Assembly (NCBI GenBank): GCA_021234155.1
Contig: JAJEKV010000024.1
Span: forward strand, 18,767,858-18,831,857
From: Isoetes taiwanensis
Lineage: Eukaryota > Streptophyta > Lycopodiopsida > Isoetales > Isoetaceae
DNA: 64,000 nt
Direction: 5' to 3'
Position numbers and translations under genes: made by a program
Shown: positions 11,381 through 22,547 of the stretch, in pieces
How positions within the stretch are numbered: position 1 is the stretch's first letter
Layout of the letters: each line of letters starts with the position of its first letter
The notes under the pieces: model-generated
What the model saw: only the letters and a program-made list of their open reading frames with translations
Database searches by the model: none
What the model was told of the DNA's origin: nothing

Positions 11381-12144
11381 GACTAGCATTAAGGGATTTG
11401 GGGTCTCAAAATGGCTCATATCTTGCGCTAAAGATTTCCACGCCGATTCGCCAATTTACCAATCGTTTTGGCGCCTTTTACGAAAAGTCGGGATTAGTTG
11501 GCAAGTAGAAGAATGACCAGACTTACTTGGCATCCACATGGCGTATTTTCATAGGGGATGCCTCGGCTTTGTTGCAACCATATTAATGGCCCGTATTTTT
11601 TCGGGAATCACTTTCGCCGCCAAAATAATGGTGACTTTGACCGCCACCGCCGCTGTCACCAACTCCCTTTGTCAAATTTTGGCGCCAAACTTCAGATCTG
11701 TCACTCGGCCTCTAATGCACATCCTCTCTGCCTTCACTCCTCATCTGCAATCCATGTCTCCTATAATTTAAGTGTTCTTGCCTCATTTACAGAACTCCCA
11801 AGGTAAAGAAGTGGGAGGTTTTGTCTCAATAGGTTCGTGGGTGAGTATGCTGCCATCAACGAGGGGCGAGCATAGAGTTAAGCGACAAAGGCGATCAGAC
11901 GTGTGGACACATTGGATAGGTAGGATAAAAGAGTTCAAGTTGAATTCTACAAAAAAATTTATTGTGCAGGTTTATGTTTATCAGACGTCGTGGATGTCGT
12001 TCCGGCCGAAAGCATTAGTAGTGTCCTTGTCATGTATCACATAGACATCGGAATTGTCCTTTTCCAAGGTATGGGGCCGTGACCTTGCGGGGTATAGGCA
12101 TCTGGTTTTACGGAAATGATTACAAGGGCATTGCATAAAAAAGA
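11381..12144. other. No gene seen
   Basis: Moderately GC-rich sequence with CpG-containing words, possibly the upstream regulatory region of the minus-strand small gene. Short plus-strand frames here show no family motif. Confidence 0.3.
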
Positions 12145-12420
12145 CTATTTTCCTCTGCTAAGCACATTGTCTTTGCATTTTGAATGCTTAGAGCTACCTT
12201 TTATTACAGGAGAAACTACATTATTATAAGGAAAAATTGAAGGCTGCTCTCCTAAATTTGATAATTCCTTTGCACTCGATGCCACAATTTCTGGTACCAC
12301 AATTTTTGGTATATCAGCTTGAACATCGAATCCCAGCTCTTTTGCTAGAAGTTCTGGATATGCATCTCCAAACTTTGCTTGAAATTCAGTAGCATACCGC
12401 TCACCCAAATCCATCTGTTC
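12145..12420 (-). CDS. Exon-like open frame, product unknown
   Basis: An open frame on the minus strand begins MDLGERYATEFQAKFGDAYP and stays open for 89 codons to TAG. It is preceded by a strong polypyrimidine tract and AG (ttctttctttttcaag, then AACAGATGG), so it may be an internal or terminal exon. Its composition looks protein-like rather than random: a helix-prone N-terminal part, then IPKIVVPEIVASSAKELSN. I recognise no family. No convincing upstream exon was found. It could be a fragment of a host gene or of a transposon-captured gene. Confidence 0.35.
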   Translation of the reverse strand, partial: EQMDLGERYATEFQAKFGDAYPELLAKELGFDVQADIPKIVVPEIVASSAKELSNLGEQPSIFPYNNVVSPVIKGSSKHSKCKDNVLSRGK

Positions 12421-13460
12421 TTGAAAAAGAAAGAAAATGCAGCAAATGCAAACTGGAATTTAGAGGGATAGCCATATTTTGGGAAGGAATTCTTGGCGGG
12501 CCAACGATCTCTCCTTAATTTGCTCGAGCTTTTTCACGTTCGATGCTGTTCATCGTTAATGGACCCTAAAATTAGAAAAATAGGCATAAAGCACATAAAG
12601 CACCCCCCACCCCTATATCGGCGACAAAAAAGCCCCCCAATATTGTTCTTAGCCCCTGTTGCTATGTTGCCCTGATGTAAGTTGTTGGTTATGGCTTTCA
12701 ATGTTGGTATAATGCAAGCAACGAATGTCAAAACAATTTTCTTTACGAATAAAAGAGGGTTAAAAACTCATTACGTATGCGTTTTATTAATGATGGTGAA
12801 AGGTCTCCGTGGATGCTAAAAACACTTTATTCTATTCTTTATTATAGGTGTTTGCTTATGTGTTGGTGCAGCTATAAGGAATTTGAGTGTAGTTGACTTT
12901 TGATATTGTAGTGTGACTTGCTTATGTCCGGCAGAATGTTATGTATTGTGGAGCTTACAAATTGATCCATTTCTGCTTGGTTCTATGCATCATGAATAAA
13001 GGGATGATCATGATCTATTAAAAATAGAAGTGGCTCTGTTGGCGCTGATGGCGGACGTTTTTAGCGGCATGTTCCCCTGTTGCATGGTCGTCTCCCCTGT
13101 GCTTGCATGCGGCCCGTTAATATCTCTCTCTGTCTGAAGCTTCCGATCTATCTATCACCCCCTTGTAGAAGGGGGGACATTCCTCTGCTCCCTGCTCCAA
13201 GGATCAATGAATGGACAGTTGCAAAAAGAATGAACATGCAAAAAGGCGTTCGTTTGTGTGTCTGACCATGACTCCCAGTGCCAATGATTGAAGCTGATAT
13301 GGCTGGATCCGGGGTTCTGGAGAGCCTGCTCCTTGTCAGATTTAGCGGCGGGGCTGCTTCTCAAATCTTATTCTTTGCTTTGACCAGCGATATTCCTCAC
13401 TGTTGGATCCAATAACTCTGCTCACATTACAAAAGCTCAGCAGCGACTCTTCTATTCCAC
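12421..13460. other. No gene seen; probably includes the LINE-A 5' UTR
   Basis: No coding motif was found. The composition changes towards that of LINE-A near 13.0 kb, so part of this stretch is probably its 5' UTR. The left end of the element could not be placed because no target-site duplication matching the 3' flank was seen. Confidence 0.3.
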
Positions 13461-16234
13461 TTGCCTCAATGCCTCGGATCTATGGGGAAGCCACTTCCCC
13501 TTGAAATCGTGTGCTCAAGCTCTTCTATATCGCATCCTCCAGCCTCAAGTCACTCCTCCACTGAAGAATCACCCAAGTATTTTGTGATCTTTTACAGTAC
13601 CTCACAGATCTGCTGTGGTTGGTTAGAAGGTCCCCCAGCTGATATCTGGACATTTCTTGTTGAAGAAACTGTCTTACCTGAAATTTTCTTCATTGGGGAG
13701 TAGTCTCATCCCACTCAAGATCCTCTGCTGCTGCTATAGAGCTCAGAATTGCTTATTTGGGTTCAGACCGCTACCCAATAGCACGATTTTATATTTACTC
13801 TGAAGCCTTCAACGACTACATCACCTTGGAACTGCACAAGGCTGATTAATGAGGCTCAGATATGGAATTTCTGGCCTTATCAACGGACTCTAGCCCCCAG
13901 ATCTCAGAAGAGTTAGCCCCTTCCTTTTCTTCCGATCCATCGTCCCTCTCTGTTCAAATCCCTATTATACACCGAGCTGTCATTCTTATTAACACTGAAT
14001 ACATCTGGTGGGGATATATTGAAGGGCCTATCGATATCTTGTGGGTCTCTATAATCGACAGCAGGCAGCTCTACCTGGACCAGTTCTCCTGTGTTGGTGG
14101 TTTCGCCATCAGAGGATCTGATCCGAGCTTTGTTCGTAGATTGGTAAGGCTGCTCATTTTTGGCAACGTGGAAGCTCTACCTACACAATCTCTTCTAGTC
14201 CAGTGCTCTTGGCTCCAGGAGTATTATTGGCTAGAAACATACTAATCTGTCCAAGTTTATCATGGCTGAGGCCGCTGCTCTGCCTCCAGCACCAATGGGA
14301 AGTATGTCTCCCTCTTTGAAGGAAGATCTTGAGGCTGTTGTTCTGCCTCCAGCACCAATGGGAAGTATGTATCCCTCTTTGAAGGAAGATCTTGAGGCCA
14401 CCGTCGGGCTCCAAAGACCAATGGGAACACCAATGGGAAGTATGTCTCCCTCTTTGAAGGAAGATCTTGAGGCCATTGTTCTCGCCTCCAAAGACCAATG
14501 GGAACACCAATGGAAAGTATGTCTCCTTCTTTGAAGGAAGATCTTGAGGCCATTGTTCTCGCTCCAAAGACCAACGGGAAGTATGTCTTCCTCTTTGAAG
14601 GAAGATCTAGCTGCTGTATCCCTTCGTATTCCCGAGGTGGCGAACCGGATTCGCCACCTTGATAATCAAGCTTTGATTGCTAAAATAATAAGAGGTAATC
14701 CCTCTTTACCTGAGCTTAAGAAGACCATAGAGCGATCCGGCTCGGGTAGAATCCCCCCGATTCAGCCTCTTGGAAATCTATACTTCCTCATTACTCTTCA
14801 CCGATAGAGAGGCCTCAACTCTTCAAGAAAGGGATTCTCACATGTCCAAATGGCCGATTCCCGCCCAAAAGTGGCGGCGTGCTTTAACCCTCATAAACCA
14901 GAAGCTTTGTTTTATCCTATCTGGCTTTCCCTTTCAGGTCTTAATGCCGAGTATTGGACTGAGAAGGCATTCAAAGCCATTGCCTCTTGTCTAGGAGAGT
15001 TTGTATGCATGGGAGGACAACCACCGGGCTCCAAAGATCCAGATCTCTCATTGATACCTTCAAGTCGCCCCCGTAATCTATTTTTTCCATAGCTTTGACA
15101 ACAAGCTTACTGAGTTCAAACTCTCCATTTCTGGCATGCCTCTCCCATGTTCTATATGCGGAGCCAATGTGCATGCAGGAGTGCTCTGTACCAATCCCCA
15201 GTTACCTCCTAAGCTGGGTCCTGACATGAAAGGGAAAGAGACCTTTGATGGGAATGTAGACTTTGAAAAATCCATGTTTCTTAGCTCTGCCATAAAAAAG
15301 GCTGTTGTCCACCTCTGTGAAAGCTCCAAGGGAGGCAGCTCTGGACAAAACAGACATGGGCAAAGTATCCAAGCTGACATTGCACCAATCTCAACTGTAT
15401 CTATTGATCTGACCGCAGTCCAGAACTCTGCAAGTGTCGCATTTGCTCCTCACAGACCAGTGCCTCTGTTTGTCCCTTCCCAAAACAGATATGCTCCTTT
15501 GGTTGGGCTTGAGGAGCCCACCTCTCCGTTGGCCTTGATCAACACACATCTGGTCTCCGCTCTTCCTCCGATAGAGACCCGCTTTTTGAGGCAAATGATA
15601 ATCACAAAGAACACCCCAAGGTGATTTCAGATCATCTCCGTAAGGTAGATCACTTGGCCCTATTGCTTCCACCGGTTCTAGTCTTCATATCAGCCCCATC
15701 CGCTTTTTCTCCATACCCGAGATGGCATTCAAGAAGACCGATGGCCCTATCTCATACAAGGGCATTCAACAAGATTGTGCCAAGATTCTCGCATCCGCAT
15801 TTGGTATTTCTCGAAAATGGTTCCAAGTCCGCCGACCAGCCAGACCTGCTTTGGATGCCATTGTGAATGGCTTAAATGGATAAGGTTGGGGATGGCTTCA
15901 AACCCCTCCTCGAGCCGGCAATTGGTATTTCAAAATGGTTCCAAGTCCGCTGGACCAAAGAACACCCAAGGCTTGTGAGGCCACCGAGAATGGCGAAATG
16001 GATAAGGTTGGGGATGGCTTCAAATCCTCTGACCGGCAACTATTGAAGGTGAAATGATGGAGGCCTCTCAAGCATGTAGACGCCTTGCCTCTTCATCCAA
16101 ACCTCCTCGCTGGAAAAAAGAAAGAAAAAACTTACTACAAGAAACCTGATAAGCACGGGTTTGAAGCGTCCATAGCAAAGGTACTGCTGGAGCACTCTCA
16201 AGAGGAGGGCAACAAATCAGAAGATGCTTCTTGA
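13461..16234 (+). pseudogene. LINE-A ORF1 (gag-like, RNA binding), frameshifted
   Basis: ORF1 of plant L1 elements binds the element RNA. Readable pieces: MEFLALSTDSSPQ at 13862; a repeat-encoded segment (14271-14610); then FYPIWLSLSGLNAEYW and EKAFKAIASCLGEF (about 14905-15000), typical of the DUF4283-type region. KLTEFKLSISGMPLPCSICG leads into CSICGANVHAGVLC (about 15150-15190), a degenerate zinc knuckle. A long C-terminal part ends EEGNKSEDAS at TGA 16232-16234. At least three frame changes separate these. The start is uncertain: MPQCLGSMGK at 13461 is in a plausible frame, but an upstream start is possible. Confidence 0.7.
14271..14610 (+). repeat. Minisatellite of ~63-77 bp inside LINE-A ORF1
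   Basis: The word gaaggaagatct starts at 14318, 14381, 14456, 14533 and 14597, giving spacings of 63, 75, 77 and 64. The encoded unit is PSLKEDLEA(V/I)VLPPAPMGSM. The first two spacings keep the frame and the last two do not, consistent with small insertions or deletions in a formerly in-frame repeat. Longer units carry a duplicated ccaatgggaacacc. Confidence 0.85.
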
Positions 16235-16382
16235 TCAGAAAATGGTTTTTCTATCAACAACAATCAGGAATGCAGAGTACTTTATCATGTAAACAATTTT
16301 CTCTATATGTTTGCACTAAATATGGATACAATATCTAGCATCAAGACGTTTTTGTATCAGGAGCTTTGCGATATATAATATT

Positions 16383-17225
16383 ATGGTTTTGATATTTGGA
16401 GATATTTTAGTCCCTCTCTTCAAGTTGAATAGTCTGTGTTCAGTATCTCAGTTTCCTATATTCCACAGTATTGCTCCAGAATTTTTGTTATGTAAATATT
16501 TACATGATATCACCATGAGCAGTTATATTCAAAATAATCACTGGAATGATCACTATGTCTTGTCCAAATCCTTTTGTGGAAGGACGGGTGCAACTGAAAA
16601 TATAACTTCCTTTATATTTGGAAGGCGACTTCTTGAGGCAATCTGGTCGTGTCTTTGCATAGCAATGGCTACATTTTGGTACTGGCCTCGGAATGACCAC
16701 ACATCGGGCCCAAAGTCCCAAGGCCCTTTTGTCTTTATTGACACTATTACTCAATCATTCCCACTGGATTGGAAGCCGTGGGCTACACTTTTTGGACCTT
16801 TCTGGGGTTTTGATAACAAACTTAGCTTTGTACCTAAGGTCCCATCAAAGTTAAATTGGAACAATTTGATTTTATGGGCAATTCTTTGCCAAGATTATTT
16901 TAACATCCAGGTCTGGATACATGTCTCAATTCCCCTATGCTATATGATAATGGCACTATGGTCTTGGTTGATGGGGGCAATAAGAATCTTGGTTCCCATA
17001 ATCATAGGTCCCCACATACACATCTTCTTGGTTAAGAGTATTGTGGCATATAATGAGTTTTGGGGAAGTTCACATTATGGAAAATTGAAAGCTTTGGCAA
17101 ATGGGCCGACATATGGAAAACTGAAAGCTTTGGTAAATGGGCCGACAAAAGGAACTAGGGATTGTCTAGTCACGTCTAAAAGATCCGTGTGCAGGCAAGG
17201 TAGCCTTTTACTATACACACCATGA
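16383..17225 (+). CDS. 280-codon ORF of unknown function between LINE-A ORF1 and ORF2
   Basis: This is the longest uninterrupted plus-strand frame in this part of the window despite an AT-rich composition. The product is rich in Trp, Phe, Ile and Leu and has hydrophobic stretches, for example around residues 172-222 (ILWAILC, IHVSIPLCYMIM, ILVPIIIG). The C-terminal part contains YGKLKALANGPT repeated twice. Its stop TGA overlaps the ORF2 ATG as ATGA at 17222-17225, a layout used elsewhere for termination-reinitiation. It has no motif I know. It may be an additional LINE protein, or a chance open frame in the inter-ORF spacer; conservation in other copies would decide. Confidence 0.35.
   Translation: MVLIFGDILVPLFKLNSLCSVSQFPIFHSIAPEFLLCKYLHDITMSSYIQNNHWNDHYVLSKSFCGRTGATENITSFIFGRRLLEAIWSCLCIAMATFWYWPRNDHTSGPKSQGPFVFIDTITQSFPLDWKPWATLFGPFWGFDNKLSFVPKVPSKLNWNNLILWAILCQDYFNIQVWIHVSIPLCYMIMALWSWLMGAIRILVPIIIGPHIHIFLVKSIVAYNEFWGSSHYGKLKALANGPTYGKLKALVNGPTKGTRDCLVTSKRSVCRQGSLLLYTP
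17076..17147 (+). repeat. 36-bp tandem duplication (12 codons)
   Basis: Two adjacent 36-bp units, 17076-17111 and 17112-17147, differ at two positions and encode YGKLKALANGPT and YGKLKALVNGPT in the frame of the 280-codon ORF. The multiple-of-three length keeps the frame. Confidence 0.9.
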
Positions 17226-17505
17226 AAATTGTCTCCTGGAATCTTCGTGGTATAAAAGGTGTCCTCAAACGTGGCAGAGTGCTTGCTGCCCTTCGCTCCA
17301 TGAAGGCGGATGTTATTCTTGTCCAGGAACACAGACTCCCTGATTTTGAAGCAAACTCTATGGGCAAATGGGTCGGCAAAGGATTACTCCTCGCCACCGC
17401 AGCCCACAGAACCAAGGAAGGAAGGTACTTTTATCGCCCACGAGACCAATCTGGCCTATGGGACCCAATACAAAAACGCAGCAAGCGGATTACATCGCCC
17501 GGATT
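17222..17505 (+). pseudogene. LINE-A ORF2 start: AP-type endonuclease N-terminus
   Basis: MKIVSWNLRGIKGVLKR followed by ADVILVQEHRL is the classic beginning of an L1 endonuclease (exo_endo_phos fold): SWN with the metal-binding Asn and QE with the metal-binding Glu. A one-base frame change near 17425 continues as GTFIAHETNLAYGTQYKN. The frame then ends at the nested LINE-B; the remainder of the domain resumes near 22805 (GRWQAVIF, WGIINVYASN). Confidence 0.85.
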
Positions 17506-17528
17506 AAAACCCCCGCCCCGGCGGGTTT
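17506..17528 (-). other. Hairpin at the 3' end of LINE-B
   Basis: The plus strand reads aaaacccccgcc then ccg then gcgggtttt, a near-perfect inverted repeat exactly at the junction where LINE-A coding stops. Some LINEs use a 3' stem-loop for RT recognition; that role here is inference. Confidence 0.45.
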
Positions 17529-17639
17529 TCGAGGGAAAACCGCGGCAAAGAATCACCTGGCCGACAAACCGCCCTAACATATAAAATGCGCAAACACCCA
17601 AATATATACAAATATGCACCGCACCCGTAGTGCCTAATC

Positions 17640-20040
17640 ACGGGCAGCCAAGCGGGGCAAAGGTGACCCTCAAGCAGTCCAAAGACTCCCCTGAATGTAC
17701 GACCCCGGCACGTGACATCGACGGTGTTCATCGCCAGTGCAAGGGCAAGTCCGGCCGCATTTCAAGGGAGATTCCGCCCGGACCGACCAACGCTGGCAAC
17801 TCCTCGAAAGTGTGAGACTCATCCTCAATGGCCCCGCTTGACAAAGATGACAGAGCCCCTGCCCCGGGGGGGCTCCCCCAATCCACCCGCCCGCCTCGAT
17901 GCGAAGATGGTGGGCACCTCTGTGCAATGGAGGCAATGAGTCCCCGCGCTTTTCAGGGCAGCTGGGAACGCAGGGTAGAGCCGTGGGCCCCGCTAACACG
18001 GGGTTGATGTGCTCCTGTAATGGGCCATTTTGACCCGCTTCTGAGCCCGGGGTCCCGTGAGCTTGCCAAGGAAACAAGCTGCCTAGGTACTCCCCGGCAG
18101 TCGCCACGGCCGGCCACGGGCGCCCACCTGCGACGCATCTCAGGTTCCCCGCACGCCCCATCCGGCAAAACCACCGATCTCTCTTACCCTCCAACAGCCT
18201 CCTAAGCCGCCGGGGACCCATGGCCACAATGTAAGCCAAAAGTGGAGCCGAGCATCACCCATAGTAACCACTTTCCTCAAAATAGACGATGTGTCTATCA
18301 AGGGCTGCCCGCGGCGGCAAGAATCCGGGGCTCGCAGCGTAATCGATAGGGGACCGGCGGTTTCACCCTTGCGTGCCCGCGGCCAAAAATGCCTTCGTGA
18401 CCGCTTCCAAGTCATTCCAGTCGCCAAAGAGACGACCGCCCCAAACCTCGACCCCGCATTTTAAGGAAGTGCGACACTGCCCTAACGATGTGACCGATGG
18501 CCCCAATCATAGAGCCGCCTGGTGACTGTTGTTCTGTGATGGCATAAAGCGCTTTTCCAAATAATGTCACCAAGCAAGCGATAGACGCCCCCGCAGAGCG
18601 AGGGAGGGGAACTCCACCCCCTAGGTACTTTTAGGTGGGCGTGACGCCCACAGTGTGCAGTCCCCGATATGTGAGTGCGTGAGGCATGGGGTGATGTGAA
18701 GAGGATATGAGAACCACCCCGTCTTGGCCGCATTGACGCATTACATGTCCCGTCGCCCCACAAAGGTGTCTAGGGCATCCGTGAGACCGCATAGCTTCGG
18801 GTGGGGGCCGCCGCCAGCCAACATCGTCCCGCGATAGATGAGCCGGGCGGATGACCTCGTGCAAAAGTCGTATGTCATCCCCATGCTCGCAGAAGCCGTG
18901 GCTCTAACCGACGATGTAGAGGCCAAAAGTGTTGGCGAGGGGGCAACCCCGGCGGACCCGATACTACCGGTGAATGCTTGGCCCGCCGGTACCGCATCCC
19001 CGCCAAAACAACTCTCATACAACCTCAGATATGGCATTCTCGCACAGTGCAGCGGAGCCCCCAGGACGCAGTCTAGCCTACGCTTTTTCCCCGGAACCAG
19101 ACAAAAGCCTTCGGTCCACAAAGCAAAGAATACAAGTCCCCACCGATGATTCCGGCGGGTCTTCAATGACCGCCCGCAGTGTAAAGATATGGTCAATCGC
19201 TGAGCGGGCGGGTCTAAAGCCCGCCTGTGAGGGCTCGCGACATCCGCCGCCTCGGCCCAACGGGTCAATCGCTGCTTCGAGAATGCCGCCCAACGCTTTG
19301 GCAAATACTGAACTGACCATGATCGTCCGGTAATTGGCGGACAAGTGTGGGTCGCCCGCCTTGTGAATGGGAACAACCCTCGCCAGGTCCATTGTCTGGG
19401 AGACCTTCCCCGCAATGCTCATGGAATGCAGGTAGTGAGGACCGGCACAAGCGCTGCCCCGCCCATTTGAGTAACTCGCCTGCATACCATTGAGGTCACC
19501 GCCTTCCCATTAGCCACCCGTTGTGTGCCCTCCTCAACATCCTCGGCCCCACGAGAACCAATGGGGGCCATCCTGCGGGGTATGGGCGACGCTGCCCCCT
19601 CGGGGGTCATAGAGCTGCCGCAAGCATCGCTCCCACGCCTCGATGTGATGTCCCCTCGTAGGGTCGGGATGGCCTTTGAAGCACTCAAGCCCAAAAGGTT
19701 CGAGGATGAGTGTCCAAAGAGGCGAACATCTCCCCTGATGCCGACAAGGTACCGCTACCTTTGTGTCCTTCCGATGGGCGCTGCATCGTGTGGCCTCGCA
19801 AGCGGCACCGATCCGCATCGTGACCGGAGCCGCCGCTATGCTTTTTACACTCCGCATCAAACCATCCGTTGTTACGAATGTTGCCGACCCCGAGCGCGGC
19901 GACGGGGGGGAAAGCACTCCGTCCCGCCGATCCCGCAATATCGGGTCAGCCTGGTCTGCTCACGCTTGGGCAGTGGAGGTCCGGAATTACCGGGAGGGCG
20001 CCCATGAGCATCTCTGGCCAGAGGTCCTCCGGCCATAATC
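17640..20040 (-). pseudogene. LINE-B ORF2: reverse transcriptase and C-terminal region
   Basis: At 19485-19078 the minus strand reads LARVVPIHKAGDPHLSANYR, then QAGFRPARSAIDHIFTLRAV and GTCILCFVD, the RT block with the GFR..RS.....TLR signature. Downstream (19030-18750) LDCVLGAPL, GVAPSPTL and, in another frame, GDDIRLLHEV correspond to the RQGCPLSP and catalytic DD blocks. Sequence with VWGGRLFGDW follows near 18430, matching the EVWG-type thumb segment of LINE RTs. Frames change several times. The region would copy element RNA at the nicked target. Confidence 0.7.
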
Positions 20041-20930
20041 TAGTCTCAACCGAGGACTGGCGAGGAGTCGGGTATAGTGGGGGCTCCGCGCTTGCCAAAC
20101 CAGTCCAAATAAAGTGGGAGGTGATCTCGAGTCGACCTCCTCATCCCCGACCGCCTGCGGCTCACCCTAAAACGATCGATGAGATGCATATCTTTGCGCA
20201 GCCACGAGCACATAGTCCACCACACTAGACCCTCCCCCCGATTGTCCCGCTCGCATGTGCACTTTTGGCAGAATCGCCACCGTGGAAAGGCCATTGCAAA
20301 TTATCAAGTCAAAAATGCCACATAGCAGAGCAATTGTCTCCGCCAAAGCGAAAGTGACCTGGCCGCCATCCCACCCTCGCGGGCCGCTTGCTTCTCAAGG
20401 GGCGAAGCCGCCAGGACATCGCTTCGCCGAGGGGGTCAAGTCGCATGGGCTGCTTCTACTCCCCGTCCCGCATTGAAATTCCAAGAAGGACGACCCTACC
20501 CAACCACCGGTGCCGGGCCAGATGTCATCATATAGATCGACATAAGGGTCCATCCTATCCGCACGGGTGGCTTATAGAAGGTGCCGCCTCGCGAGGGAAA
20601 TAACAGCGCCGTAAAAAGAGGGTTGCCACCGGTATTATGCACACGAACCCACAAGTACCGGCCAGTCCGCCTCTGTTCTCCGAGGGTAACCGAATGTGCC
20701 AAGGTTGTCCGGTAGTAGCAAGCCACCCCACCATGACCCTCCGTCCCCGCATATGTATTGAAGACCGAGAAATGTTGGTAACCCGCCAGATCGTAGCCTC
20801 GCGTGCTCAAAGATGCTCCCATGTTCCATGAGAAAGATGAGATCCATATCGGCCGCCATGGAGTTCGGGACTGTCCCTTCTCGCCAAGGGAAGCCTCGAC
20901 AATTCCATGAGACCACCCGAGACACAATTC
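20041..20930 (-). pseudogene. LINE-B ORF2 endonuclease domain
   Basis: RVVSWNCRGFPW (20925 downward) and DMDLIFLMEH give the N-terminal block (SWN; MEH in place of QE). In another frame GYDLAGYQHFSVF, then GRYLWVRVHNTGG and PLFTALLFPSRGG (about 20790-20600) give the central strand usually followed by the GDFN block. The domain would nick target DNA for target-primed reverse transcription. One clear frameshift lies near 20800 and others follow. Confidence 0.65.
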
Positions 20931-20989
20931 CTATTTGTCGGCTAGGATGGTATGCGCGTACCGAGTCAGCGGGGCTGATTCGGAAGCAG

Positions 20990-22525
20990 AGGGCCGAAAG
21001 GAGAAGTAGATGGAGCGAGGCAAAGATGTGGGTCGAGAGGGCGCGGGCCGTGGAGGGAGCGCGGAGTGAGCAGGAGAAGGGGGGCCGTGGAGAAGCTGGC
21101 AGGCCGCGCCGGGCGGTTGGGGCTAAGCGGGTCCGCAGCAGAGAAAGTGTCGGGTTTCCGAAAATGTGCATCCCGGCCGAAACCAATCCCCTCGGCACCC
21201 CTCGGTGGCAATGCCTCCACCCCCGACAAGCTCCCCCCGCTTCATCAGCCTCGTTGCACGGGTGTGAGGTCCCGTCCACGCATGTGGATGTCCCCTTCAA
21301 AGATCCGGCCCCGCGCAATATGGCATCACGCACCTGCATCCGCGAACCGTGAATATGACAAATGCGTCCACGACTGCGGGCCCGAGCCCCATGACACGCC
21401 GCTCGAAAATGTGAATCGCCTCGAATGTCATCCGATCGAATGTGTGTTCGGATGTTGTGGGCGACTCTCCCCGCCGCTCGCATGCCTCGAACTACAATGA
21501 CAGGCCTCTCCGCCAAGCCCCCGAGAGTCCCGCGCCCGCAGTCAAAGGTGGGCGGTAGGCCGGTCCCGCGGCCGGGGGTGGTGGTGGTGGCCGGGATGGC
21601 GGGAGTGGCTAGAGTGTGGCCGGGATGGCGGGAGTGGCCGGAGGGCTGGCAAAGAAGGCGGGGGCCCGGGCCGCCGCATGGAGGCCGCGGGCGGGTAGCA
21701 GCCTCGAGCCGCATTCTCGCCCCGGTGAAGCCCGGGAGCACAGCCTCTTGTGGCCTCGGCCGCCGCTTGGCCATCTCCCCGCCAGACCGCCGCAGCGGAC
21801 TATGAACCCTGGAGGGGAGACCCTGCTCGCCTCGGGTGGATGGTTGCCCGCAACCCCCTCGGAGCTCCGTGCCTCGGTAGCGAGCGTGCCGAGCCCCAAA
21901 GACACGGGCGCCCGAGGGCCGGGCTTGCTGTTCCGATCTTACTCAAGATCCCGGCCGGTTCCGGGTTGCCGCAAGAGCAGCCTCGCTACCGGGTGCCATG
22001 CCATGGTGGTGGCTGCCTACCTTCCGACCGAAGCCGGCAGACAATCGTGACCATCGCCTTCCGCATTGCCCCTCCCTCTCCCGCGGTCATGGTGTCCGTG
22101 AGTGATGAACACGTAGTCTAGGGCGCCCGCATGCTCGACCTCCTCCCGCCTGGGCCTGTCGCCGGTGTGCCGTGCCAAGGCCATCTTCCACATAGCCAGG
22201 CGGGTCTCCGTGCACTGCGGATGCGGTTCTCGACTCGCATTTGCCTTTTGAGCACATGGGATGCCGGGACTCCATCTCCACCGCCATGCCAGCTAAAAAG
22301 GCACCGCGGCCTCCCACTCTCGCTTTTGACGCGGCTCCACCTTCCGGCTGAAGCGGTGAGTTCCTGTATGGTCTGAGCAATCAATCCCTTCGGGCGGGCC
22401 GTCACTGGAGGGGCCTTAGCCTTAGCCCGAGCCTCCTTCTTCATGGAGGATGACTCTCCCCGGCCCATGATGGCTGATCGGGACCGCTTGTGCGGCCCCT
22501 CGCCTTGGGTTTTCCAGCCGCCCAT
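20990..22525 (-). pseudogene. LINE-B ORF1-like region
   Basis: An ATG at 22525 follows the tandem 5' UTR and opens MGGWKTQGEGPHKRSR with a basic KKEARAKAKAPP segment. The frame breaks after about 130 codons. Further minus-strand pieces continue to about 20990, rich in Arg, Pro and Ala. I could not identify a zinc knuckle or RRM with confidence; the assignment rests on position between a 5' UTR and the endonuclease. Confidence 0.4.
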
Positions 22526-22547
22526 CTTCTCGTGGGCATGACTTCCA

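Noticed and set aside
17670-22525. Many long overlapping frames on both strands read as separate genes
   Set aside because: They are open because the DNA is GC-rich; only the minus-strand frames with endonuclease and RT blocks are meaningful.
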